Part shown: in pieces, positions 57,101 to 64,000 of the stretch | Numbering within the stretch: position 1 is the first letter of the stretch | How the letters are laid out: the number at the start of each line of letters is the position of its first letter | Source of the DNA: Emcibacter sp. | Lineage (GTDB): Bacteria; Pseudomonadota; Alphaproteobacteria; Sphingomonadales; Emcibacteraceae | Assembly: GCA_021774785.1 (NCBI GenBank) | Contig: JAJFIQ010000026.1 | Span: 186,001-250,000 of the forward strand | Direction of reading: 5' to 3' | Length of the DNA: 64,000 nt | The notes under the pieces: generated by a model | What the model was told of the DNA's origin: nothing | Databases searched by the model: none | What the model saw: the letters and a program-made list of their open reading frames with translations, nothing else | Position numbers and translations under genes: made by a program

Positions 57101-58773
57101 CCCGCATCTCCAAACATGGGCAGCTTCAAGCCTTTTTCCTTGGCACATTCTATGGCCGTATCATATCCGGCATCGGCATGACGCATGACGCCAGTTGCGG
57201 GATCATTCCACAAGACCCGGCCCATTTTTTCTGCGGCATCGTCGGTGCCATCGGCCAAAATAACCACGCCCGAATGCTGGGAAAATCCCATACCAACGCC
57301 GCCACCGTGATGCAGGCTAACCCATGTGGCCCCGCTGGCTGTATTGAGCAACGCATTAAGCAACGGCCAGTCTGACACCGCATCGGAGCCATCTTTCATG
57401 CTTTCGGTTTCCCGGTTAGGACTAGCGACAGAGCCACTGTCCAGATGATCGCGCCCGATGACTACCGGGGCCTTCAGCTCGCCGTTTCTGACCATTTCAT
57501 TAAAGGCCAGGCCCAGCTTGTGTCGTTCCCCCAGACCGACCCAGCAGATACGCGCCGGCAGCCCCTGAAACTGGATACGGTCACGGGCCATATCGAGCCA
57601 GTTATGCAGATGGGGATTGTCAGGGATCAATTCCTTGACCTTCTGGTCTGTCTTGTAAATATCTTCCGGATCGCCGCTAAGAGCCACCCAGCGGAAAGGG
57701 CCAATACCGCGACAAAACAAAGGCCGCACATAAGCCGGAACAAACCCTGGAAAATCAAAGGCATCTTCCACGCCTTCATCAAAGGCCACCTGCCGGATAT
57801 TATTGCCATAATCAAAGGTTGGAATGCCCATATGGTGATAATTCAGCATGGCTTTCACATGGATCGCCATAGATGCTTTTGCCGCAATCTCAACCGCTTT
57901 CGGGTCGCTTTCCCTCATGGCAATCCATTCATCAACTGTCCAGCCTATGGGCAGATAACCATTATGTGGATCATGGGCCGATGTCTGATCTGTGACCGCA
58001 TCAGGCTTAATGCCGCGCCTGATCATTTCAGGTATAATCTCCGCCGCATTACCCAGCAGCCCTACAGAAATAGCGGTGCCTTCCTCTGTGGCGCGGATGA
58101 TCATTTTCATGGCCTCATCCAGTGTTTCAGCTCTTTTATCCAGATATCCCGTGTTCAGACGCATTTGGATACGGTCCGACTGGCATTCAATGGCCAACAT
58201 ACTGGCCCCGGCCATGGTTGCGGCCAAGGGCTGTGCGCCCCCCATACCACCAAGACCGGCCGTCAATATCCATTTTCCCTTCAGATCGCCACCAAAATGT
58301 TGGCGGCCCATTTCCACAAAAGTCTCGTAAGTCCCCTGCACAATGCCCTGACTGCCAATGTAAATCCAGCTTCCGGCTGTCATCTGGCCGTACATCATCA
58401 GGCCTTTTTTATCCAATTCATTAAAATGGTCCCAATTGGCCCAATGAGGCACCAAATTGGAATTGGCGATCAGCACCCGTGGTGCCCCCTTATGGGTGGG
58501 AAAGATACCAACCGGCTTGCCGCTCTGGATAAGCAGGGTCTCATTTTCCTCTAGATCCTTCAGGCTTTCAACTATCTTATCAAAACATTGCCAGTTACGG
58601 GCCGCCCGACCAATGCCGCCATAAACCACCAAGGCATGCGGGTTTTCAGCAACCGCAGGGTCAAGATTATTCATCAGCATTCGAAGTGGTGCTTCCGTGG
58701 CCCAGCTTTTGGCACTAAGGATTGTTCCGGTCGCGGCCTTCACAATACGGGAATTTTGTCTGTTAATTGTCAT
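57097..58773 (-). CDS. hutU: urocanate hydratase
   Basis: Converts urocanate to 4-imidazolone-5-propionate using tightly bound NAD, 558 residues. Recognisable blocks are [12 protein letters not shown] near residue 32, [34 protein letters not shown], and [18 protein letters not shown] near the end. First gene of the hut operon on the minus strand; a TGTATAGACA site lies 13 bases upstream of its ATG. Several long opposite-strand frames inside it are shadows. Confidence 0.97.
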   Translation of the reverse strand: MTINRQNSRIVKAATGTILSAKSWATEAPLRMLMNNLDPAVAENPHALVVYGGIGRAARNWQCFDKIVESLKDLEENETLLIQSGKPVGIFPTHKGAPRVLIANSNLVPHWANWDHFNELDKKGLMMYGQMTAGSWIYIGSQGIVQGTYETFVEMGRQHFGGDLKGKWILTAGLGGMGGAQPLAATMAGASMLAIECQSDRIQMRLNTGYLDKRAETLDEAMKMIIRATEEGTAISVGLLGNAAEIIPEMIRRGIKPDAVTDQTSAHDPHNGYLPIGWTVDEWIAMRESDPKAVEIAAKASMAIHVKAMLNYHHMGIPTFDYGNNIRQVAFDEGVEDAFDFPGFVPAYVRPLFCRGIGPFRWVALSGDPEDIYKTDQKVKELIPDNPHLHNWLDMARDRIQFQGLPARICWVGLGERHKLGLAFNEMVRNGELKAPVVIGRDHLDSGSVASPNRETESMKDGSDAVSDWPLLNALLNTASGATWVSLHHGGGVGMGFSQHSGVVILADGTDDAAEKMGRVLWNDPATGVMRHADAGYDTAIECAKEKGLKLPMFGDAG

Positions 58774-58785
58774 CTGATATAAACC

Positions 58786-58795
58786 TGTCTATACA
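58786..58795. promoter_or_regulatory. hut operator copy 1, near hutU
   Basis: TGTCTATACA is an imperfect palindrome of the TGT-N4-ACA type bound by GntR/HutC-family repressors. It begins 13 bases upstream of the hutU ATG and just downstream of TATATATA on the minus strand, so it would cover the hutU transcription start. An identical copy lies before hutI at 58879-58888. Confidence 0.65.
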
Positions 58796-58878
58796 ACCTA
58801 TATATACTATTGCTGATTTAAGATAAAAAGCAAGCTGTTATAAATTTATTTCCATTAATCATAATTTCCATGTTAGCT

Positions 58879-58888
58879 TGTCTATACA
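58879..58888. promoter_or_regulatory. hut operator copy 2, near hutI
   Basis: The second TGTCTATACA lies 15 bases before the hutI ATG and is flanked by CTTG and CAAG, enlarging the palindrome. It is in the divergent hutU-hutI space. Two identical 10-mers placed at both starts argue for a shared hut repressor, although no hutC gene is present in the window. Confidence 0.65.
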
Positions 58889-58903
58889 GCAAGGAATCGT
58901 CAT

Positions 58904-60121
58904 ATGTCACAATTGCAAAATGAACCAACTACAGTCTGGAAAGACGTCACCCTCCTGACCATGACGGAGGGATATGGTTTGATTCGGGACGGGGCAATAG
59001 CCGCAAAGGATGGCAAGATCGTCTGGCTTGGGTATGCACAGGACTTGCCCGAAGCTTACGCAGATGCAGAGATTATATCCGGTGGGGGTCACTATTTGAC
59101 CCCCGGCCTTATCGACTGTCACACCCATCTTGTTTACGGTGGCAGTCGCGTCACAGAATTTGAAAAACGCCTGAGCAGTATGAGCTATGAAGATATCGCC
59201 CGCGAAGGCGGCGGCATCCTGTCCACTGTCCGGGCCACCCGCAATACAGATGAGGATATGCTGTATTTATCCGCAGAAAATAGACTGGCTCATTTGCAAA
59301 GGAATGGTGTCACCACGGTTGAGATTAAATCCGGTTATGGCCTTGATCTGGACAATGAGCTTAAAATGCTGCGTGTTGCCCGTAAACTGGGGCGGAAACC
59401 TGACATAGATGTGGTCACCAGTTTTCTCGGCGCCCATGCGGTGCCACCGGAATTCGAAGGCGATTCGAACGGGTTTATGGATTATCTTTCTGGCGAAATA
59501 CTGGACGCTGTGATGCGGGAGAATCTAGCCGATGCGGTTGATGCTTTCTGTGAAAACATCGCCTTTAACACCGATCAGATCGAAATTCTTTTTACCAAAG
59601 CCCGCGAACGGGGCTTACCCGTCAAACTGCATGCGGAACAATTGAGCAATAGTGGCGGGACGATACTGGCCGCAGAATATCAAGCCCTGTCGGCAGATCA
59701 TCTTGAATGCCTGGACGAAGAAGGTGTGAAATATATGGCGGCGGCTGGTATGGTTGCGGTTTTGCTGCCGGGGGCATTTTATACGCTGCGGGATGATCGC
59801 ATACCACCCATTGAACTATTCAGAAAACATGCCGTCCCCATGGCGGTGGCAAGTGACAGCAACCCCGGCTCCTCGCCCGTCCTGTCGCTCACCCTTATGG
59901 TCAATATGGCATCAACCCTGTTTCGCCTAACACCGGAAGAAGCGTTAGCCGGAGTCACCCGAAATGCAGCACAGGCACTCGGACTTCATGATCGGGGAAT
60001 ATTAGAGGTCGGCAGAAAAGCCGACTTTGCCCTGTGGGATATCAGCCACCCGGCTGAATTGGCCTATCATGTCGGCGGCAACCCTTGTGTCGCAATTGTA
60101 AAAAATGGGGTTCCTTTTTGA
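58904..60121 (+). CDS. hutI: imidazolonepropionase
   Basis: Zinc amidohydrolase that opens imidazolonepropionate to formimidoylglutamate, 405 residues. Metal ligands are His-x-His in LIDCHTHLVYGG near residue 72, His in VKLHAEQLSN and SADHLECLD, and Asp in ASDSNPGSSPV. TRNAAQALGLHDRG near the end matches the family. AAGGA lies eight bases before the ATG. Divergent from hutU and probably co-regulated with it through the repeated operator. Confidence 0.96.
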   Translation: MSQLQNEPTTVWKDVTLLTMTEGYGLIRDGAIAAKDGKIVWLGYAQDLPEAYADAEIISGGGHYLTPGLIDCHTHLVYGGSRVTEFEKRLSSMSYEDIAREGGGILSTVRATRNTDEDMLYLSAENRLAHLQRNGVTTVEIKSGYGLDLDNELKMLRVARKLGRKPDIDVVTSFLGAHAVPPEFEGDSNGFMDYLSGEILDAVMRENLADAVDAFCENIAFNTDQIEILFTKARERGLPVKLHAEQLSNSGGTILAAEYQALSADHLECLDEEGVKYMAAAGMVAVLLPGAFYTLRDDRIPPIELFRKHAVPMAVASDSNPGSSPVLSLTLMVNMASTLFRLTPEEALAGVTRNAAQALGLHDRGILEVGRKADFALWDISHPAELAYHVGGNPCVAIVKNGVPF

Positions 60122-60166
60122 TGGAGAGAACTATCGCTTCTCCCGTCGCTGCTTGAGTTCCCCTTT

Positions 60167-61309
60167 TTATTTCACCCTTCTGACAGAAATCTGGTCTTCC
60201 GTCAGGCCAAGATCGATCAAATCCTGTGGCAGCCCATCCTCTATGATCAGCGATGCGGCAATCCGGCCCATGGCGGGGGCCGTTTTAATACCAAATCCGC
60301 CTTGTCCCGCCAACCAGAAAAAACCCTGAGCTTTGGGGTCAAACCCCACTACCGGGTGACCATCTGCCACCTGATTGCGCAGTCCTGCCCAGCTATGGTC
60401 AATTTTATCCACTGTTAACAATGTGGCTTTCTCCAGAAAATGCGCGCCGTAGGCAATATCGATTTCTTCGGGCTGGGCATCAGACGGGAGCATGAGTTTT
60501 TCATCACCCGGTGTCATCAGGATCTTGCCTGAATCCGGCTTGAAATAATATCCCTCCGTTACATTCATGACAAGCGGCCACTCCTCAGGTGATGTGCCAC
60601 GCTCCACCCCTACCATAATCACAGTCCGGCGCAGGGGCCGAATGTGGATAGGCGATAGTTTCGCAATTTCGGCTATCTGATCAACCCAAGCCCCGGCAGC
60701 GTTAATCACCACGTTAGTCAGAAATACACCCTTGGTTGTTGTCACCTGCCAACGATCAGAAACTCTTTTAATTGCTGTGACCTCAGCATTGGTGATCACC
60801 TCGCCCGGAGTGGATTTTATGGCCCGTAGGTAACCCTCATGCAGAGCACTCACATCCATATCAGCAGCCCCCTGTTCCACAAGAACACGACCTTGATATT
60901 CCGGTGCCAGAATGGGCAAAAGACGTGTGGCTTCCTCACCATTAATAAATTCTGACGGAACGTCAATTTGAGATAGCTTCTGCTTAAGCTCATCCAGACT
61001 GCTCTGATTATCAGAGCTGGCGATATAGATCAGGGGTCGGAATTTAAGTAACGGATGTGAAGTAAACCCTTCTGGCGGATGACATAAAAACTTTTCGCTC
61101 CCACGCACCAGAATATTGAGCAACGGGTCAGCTTTGTTATAGCTTTTCTGGAAAATAGCTGACGACCTGCCCGTGCTGTGATAGCCGGCCTGACCTTCTT
61201 TTTCAAGGACGATGACTTTGCCTTTTTTGCACAGTTCATAACCGGCGGAAGCGCCGGCAATACCGCCACCAATTATAATAAAGTCTGCTGTTTCTATTTT
61301 ACTATTCAC
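60167..61309 (-). CDS. FAD-dependent oxidoreductase, D-amino-acid oxidase (DAO) family
   Basis: A 380-residue flavoprotein. The dinucleotide-binding motif ADFIIIGGGIAGASAGYEL lies at residues 8-26 (short form IIGGGIAGAS), and AGYHSTGRSSAIF, VVINAAGAWVDQIAEIA and AGLRNQVADGHPVVGFDP follow. The family oxidises secondary or D-amino acids such as D-amino acids, sarcosine or glycine. The start is a GTG at 61309 without a clear ribosome site. It converges with hutI and is divergent from the CoA-ester lyase across a 239-base space. Confidence 0.87.
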   Translation of the reverse strand: MNSKIETADFIIIGGGIAGASAGYELCKKGKVIVLEKEGQAGYHSTGRSSAIFQKSYNKADPLLNILVRGSEKFLCHPPEGFTSHPLLKFRPLIYIASSDNQSSLDELKQKLSQIDVPSEFINGEEATRLLPILAPEYQGRVLVEQGAADMDVSALHEGYLRAIKSTPGEVITNAEVTAIKRVSDRWQVTTTKGVFLTNVVINAAGAWVDQIAEIAKLSPIHIRPLRRTVIMVGVERGTSPEEWPLVMNVTEGYYFKPDSGKILMTPGDEKLMLPSDAQPEEIDIAYGAHFLEKATLLTVDKIDHSWAGLRNQVADGHPVVGFDPKAQGFFWLAGQGGFGIKTAPAMGRIAASLIIEDGLPQDLIDLGLTEDQISVRRVK

Positions 61310-61454
61310 GGCTTGAATCTTGATTCTGACATATTGATTTTCGACACCCTATTCCCATTGGGAGATTGAGACAATAAAAATCTGCCAAACCTCAATTATG
61401 CTGTAACGCAACAGAGTATAATCAGCTGTTATATAAAGAATATTTCGTTTTTTC

Positions 61455-61466
61455 TCGCAAGTGCGA
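61455..61466. promoter_or_regulatory. palindrome in the DAO/CoA-lyase intergenic region
   Basis: TCGCA-AG-TGCGA is an exact short inverted repeat within an AT-rich divergent space (61310-61548) that otherwise holds no gene. The wider context TTTC..GAAA extends the symmetry. It could be the operator of a divergent promoter pair; no regulator gene is adjacent. Confidence 0.4.
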
Positions 61467-61548
61467 AATTTTATTGTGGAAAATATAAATATATTTGATA
61501 GATTATTAGCATATACCTCAAAAATCAAAATGACAAGAGTGATAGATC

Positions 61549-62595
61549 ATGAGAAAAACACCCAAGGATTTTTTTAAACCCCTGTCCATAGGCGCACCAG
61601 ACCCTTATCAGGAAATTCCGGTGGCGTTAGAACGGATGATACATTTTTTTCCCCCACAAATAGAAAAGATGCGCAATAAAATTCCTGATATGATCGGCAA
61701 AGTGGATGTGCTGCTGGGCAATCTGGAAGATGCCATTCCAGCAGATGCCAAAAAAGAAGCCAGAGCCGGATTTATCGAAGTAACGGCGAAAAATGATTTT
61801 GGCAATACCGGATTATGGACTCGGGTCAATTGTCTTAACAGCCCGTGGTTTCTAGATGATGTGACGGAAATTATGTCAACCGTTGGCAACAAACTCGATG
61901 TGATTATGTTGCCGAAAGTAGAAGGCCCATGGGATATTCATTATCTTGATCAGTTGCTGGCCCAGCTGGAATCCCGTCATAATATTACCAAACCCGTTAT
62001 GATCCATGCCATTCTTGAAACCGCACAGGGCGTGAATAATGTGGAAGAAATCGCCGCTGCCAGCCCGCGTATGCACGGCATGAGCCTTGGGCCCGCAGAT
62101 CTGGCCGCATCGCGTGGCATGAAAACGACCCGTGTCGGGGGTGGTCATCCTTTTTATGGCATCCTTGCCGATGATAAGGGCGACAACAGTGCGCGCGCTT
62201 TCTATCAACAGGATTTATGGCATTTTACAGTAGCAAAAATGGTCGATGCCTGTATGTCATATGGCCTTAAAGCCTTTTACGGCCCCTTTGGTGACTTTGC
62301 CGATGATGCGGCCTGTGAAGCCCAGTTCCGCAATGCCTTTTTGATGGGTTGCATGGGCGCATGGTCCCTGCATCCAAAACAGATCGCCATCGCAAAGGCG
62401 GTTTTCAGCCCCGATGTGGATGAAGTGATATTTGCCAAAAAGATTCTGGACGCCATGCCTGATGGTACAGGAGCGGTGATGATAGACGGCAAGATGCAGG
62501 ATGATGCGACCTGGAAACAGGCCAAGGTAATCGTTGATCTGGCAAAGATTGTCGCCTCTCAAGACAAAGAACTTGGTACCAGATACGGCTTTTAA
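61549..62595 (+). CDS. HpcH/HpaI aldolase / citrate-lyase-type CoA ester lyase
   Basis: A 348-residue class II-type lyase of the CitE/malyl-CoA lyase superfamily. The metal-binding Glu and Asp are in [13 protein letters not shown] and the substrate Arg in [26 protein letters not shown] and [20 protein letters not shown] (short form [12 protein letters not shown]) lie further on. Members split malyl-CoA, beta-methylmalyl-CoA or citramalyl-CoA into glyoxylate or pyruvate and an acyl-CoA; this branch is longer than R. sphaeroides Mcl1 and its substrate is not settled. The stop overlaps the histidine kinase stop by four bases. Confidence 0.85.
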   Translation: MRKTPKDFFKPLSIGAPDPYQEIPVALERMIHFFPPQIEKMRNKIPDMIGKVDVLLGNLEDAIPADAKKEARAGFIEVTAKNDFGNTGLWTRVNCLNSPWFLDDVTEIMSTVGNKLDVIMLPKVEGPWDIHYLDQLLAQLESRHNITKPVMIHAILETAQGVNNVEEIAAASPRMHGMSLGPADLAASRGMKTTRVGGGHPFYGILADDKGDNSARAFYQQDLWHFTVAKMVDACMSYGLKAFYGPFGDFADDAACEAQFRNAFLMGCMGAWSLHPKQIAIAKAVFSPDVDEVIFAKKILDAMPDGTGAVMIDGKMQDDATWKQAKVIVDLAKIVASQDKELGTRYGF

Positions 62596-63671
62596 TTAAT
62601 AATCCGTAGTTTGGGGACTTCGATAAAAACCTCTGTACCCTTATTAACGGTACTCTTTAAGGTCAATGCTCCCCCATGCATTTCGATCAGAGAATTGGTC
62701 AATGGCAGGCCGAGACCTGTTCCCTCTATTTCTCTATCAAGAGAATTTCCGGCTTGTCGGAAAAGTTCCATGGCGGCCTTCATTTGATGGGGGTCCATAC
62801 CAATGCCACTATCCTTTATGACGATGACTAAATTTCCCGAAGCGTTCGTCTGATAAGTGACGGTTATCTTTCCACCTTCTGGCGTGAATTTAATGGCATT
62901 TGATAATATATTTAACATGATTTGACGAAATTTTTGCTCGTCAGCCAGTAGGTCATATTCCTGGTCTTCTGGTAAGAAGGCAATAGAAATTTCCTTATCA
63001 TCCGCATTTATGGCCACCATATTAAGGGCACCTCTGATCAAACCTGACAGGTTAAATTCACTGTCATAAATTTCCATTTCCCCGGCTTCTATCTTGGAGA
63101 TATCTAGAATATCATTAATTAATCCCAGCAAATGCTCGGCGGATATATTAACATTATTGCCATACTCCATAAGGGTCGAAGTATCGAATTTATATTCAGA
63201 TGCCCGGCTTATCATATCAGAAAAGCCTATGATTGAATTAAGGGGTGTTCTAAGTTCATGGCTCATATTAGCCAAAAATCTCGATTTAGCCTTACTGGCA
63301 ACCTCTGCTTCTACCTTGGCCTTCACAATTTCGTTAGTTTGTTTTTCCACCTCATCTGAAAGATTCGATACAAACGGAACCCAGCGAATTAGCCCAAAGG
63401 CAATCATCAAAAACCCACCAAGACCCCCAACAAATTTTTCCAACACCGCCTGAATAGGTGTTGGCCCAATAATTATATATTGGCTGAGCACATCAAATTC
63501 ATCGGTAATATCCACAAGACTGCCAAATAATAACAGAGCGAAACCACCAAGGATCATTTGCCAGCCAAGGCGTCTGGGCATGAATCGGCCTTTGCCTTTT
63601 TGCCAAAGAAAAATAACAATGAGCAGCAAGATCAGCGTCCGAATGCATTCTAATATAATATTACTGGTCAT
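62592..63671 (-). CDS. membrane sensor histidine kinase
   Basis: A 359-residue kinase. Hydrophobic segments at about 8-22, 38-53, 64-78 and 83-98 form a short membrane sensor, followed by a coiled helix (about 105-130) and the HisKA domain with the phosphorylated His in [17 protein letters not shown]. The HATPase has [15 protein letters not shown] (N box), KDSGIGMD (G1) and [18 protein letters not shown] (G2). No response regulator is adjacent. Converges with the CoA-ester lyase. Confidence 0.92.
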   Translation of the reverse strand: MTSNIILECIRTLILLLIVIFLWQKGKGRFMPRRLGWQMILGGFALLLFGSLVDITDEFDVLSQYIIIGPTPIQAVLEKFVGGLGGFLMIAFGLIRWVPFVSNLSDEVEKQTNEIVKAKVEAEVASKAKSRFLANMSHELRTPLNSIIGFSDMISRASEYKFDTSTLMEYGNNVNISAEHLLGLINDILDISKIEAGEMEIYDSEFNLSGLIRGALNMVAINADDKEISIAFLPEDQEYDLLADEQKFRQIMLNILSNAIKFTPEGGKITVTYQTNASGNLVIVIKDSGIGMDPHQMKAAMELFRQAGNSLDREIEGTGLGLPLTNSLIEMHGGALTLKSTVNKGTEVFIEVPKLRIIN

Positions 63672-63760
63672 TACTACTGATCTTTGGTTGTTTATTTTAC
63701 TCTTAAAATTATATCATCAAGTTTTTTATTTAACAGTGTTTAAATTAGGGCAAACCATAA

Positions 63761-64000
63761 TTACTCCCCCAGCCAGCAAGCCACATGATGAATTAGATAA
63801 GCATCCCTGTCCAATTCCCCCTTTGGCGCAATGAGCCAGTCCCATGAATCTTTAGGGGTCGGCAAATCAATCTCCGCGAAGACGGATTCTCGTTCCAACA
63901 ATTCCCCACCTCTATTATAACAACGTTCAATGTCACTTATAATCAGGGATTGAGGGGCCACGGATTTCAATAACTTCAGGTGGCTGTCGGTAATATTTTT
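63761..64000 (-). CDS. hypothetical protein, 5' end beyond the right edge
   Basis: The visible 79 residues are the C-terminal end of a larger gene; the frame is open to position 64000, so any start inside the window (TTG at 63970) is not the true one. Visible text includes LKLLKSVAPQSLIISDIERCYNRG and the end DAYLIHHVACWLGE. I do not recognise the family. The 90 bases between it and the kinase gene hold no clear terminator. Confidence 0.55.
   Translation of the reverse strand, partial: KNITDSHLKLLKSVAPQSLIISDIERCYNRGGELLERESVFAEIDLPTPKDSWDWLIAPKGELDRDAYLIHHVACWLGE

Noticed and set aside
57445-58554. Long open frame of 369 codons on the plus strand inside hutU
   Set aside because: It lies wholly antisense to a well-recognised full-length enzyme, has His/Pro-rich low-similarity content and no ribosome site; it is a codon-bias shadow.

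Overview
The window is chromosomal DNA of an alphaproteobacterium with moderate G+C and very dense packing: no gene-free stretch exceeds about 300 bases, and several convergent neighbours overlap at their stop codons. Lineage evidence is the F1 ATP synthase operon atpHAGDC without F0 genes, the gpmI-envC-ctpA-yibQ-like-rppH order, the fsa-DUF484-xerC order beside priA, leuS-lptE-holA behind a DUF3576 lipoprotein, msrPQ, and a CheD-containing chemotaxis operon. The order (Emcibacterales, Kordiimonadales, Sneathiellales or other) cannot be fixed from sequence reading alone. I see no rRNA, tRNA, insertion sequence, prophage or CRISPR array.

Layout. 1-7816: end of gpmI, envC, ctpA, a divergent polysaccharide deacetylase, an inserted reverse-strand GST, rppH, an unknown membrane protein and a DUF2461 protein. 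7817-10359: a secreted serine hydrolase and a phytase-like esterase. 10424-15345: the F1 ATP synthase operon on the minus strand with its terminator. 15469-25404: priA, fsa, DUF484, xerC, an unknown membrane protein, a dienoyl-CoA isomerase, msrQ/msrP and an ABC-F ATPase. 25448-28494: a POT peptide transporter and a small regulator plus two membrane-protein genes preceded by a striking palindrome. 28615-35193: an M14 carboxypeptidase, a decayed cobQ, an SDR, maiA and a fumarylacetoacetase-family gene divergent from a MarR regulator, hemN with an FNR-type box, and a stand-alone Lrp ligand-binding domain. 35242-41219: a thioesterase, a DUF3576 lipoprotein, leuS, lptE, holA and an enoyl-CoA hydratase.

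41258-52814 is the most interesting stretch. A full chemotaxis operon (STAS, cheY, cheA, cheW, MCP, cheR, cheD, cheB) runs into a CheZ-like DxxxQ protein, a classical STAS antagonist and a receiver-PP2C phosphatase. A divergent gene at the head encodes an anti-sigma-type HATPase fused to a receiver without its phosphoacceptor. Together these contain the parts of a partner-switching system around a chemotaxis core.

52811-60121 is amino-acid catabolism: an Lrp regulator, a sodium-coupled transporter, hutG, hutH and hutU, and the divergent hutI, with two identical 10-bp operator-like sites between hutU and hutI but no hutC or hutF in view. 60167-64000 holds an FAD amino-acid oxidase-like gene, a CitE-type CoA-ester lyase, a hybrid-less sensor histidine kinase and a gene running off the right edge.
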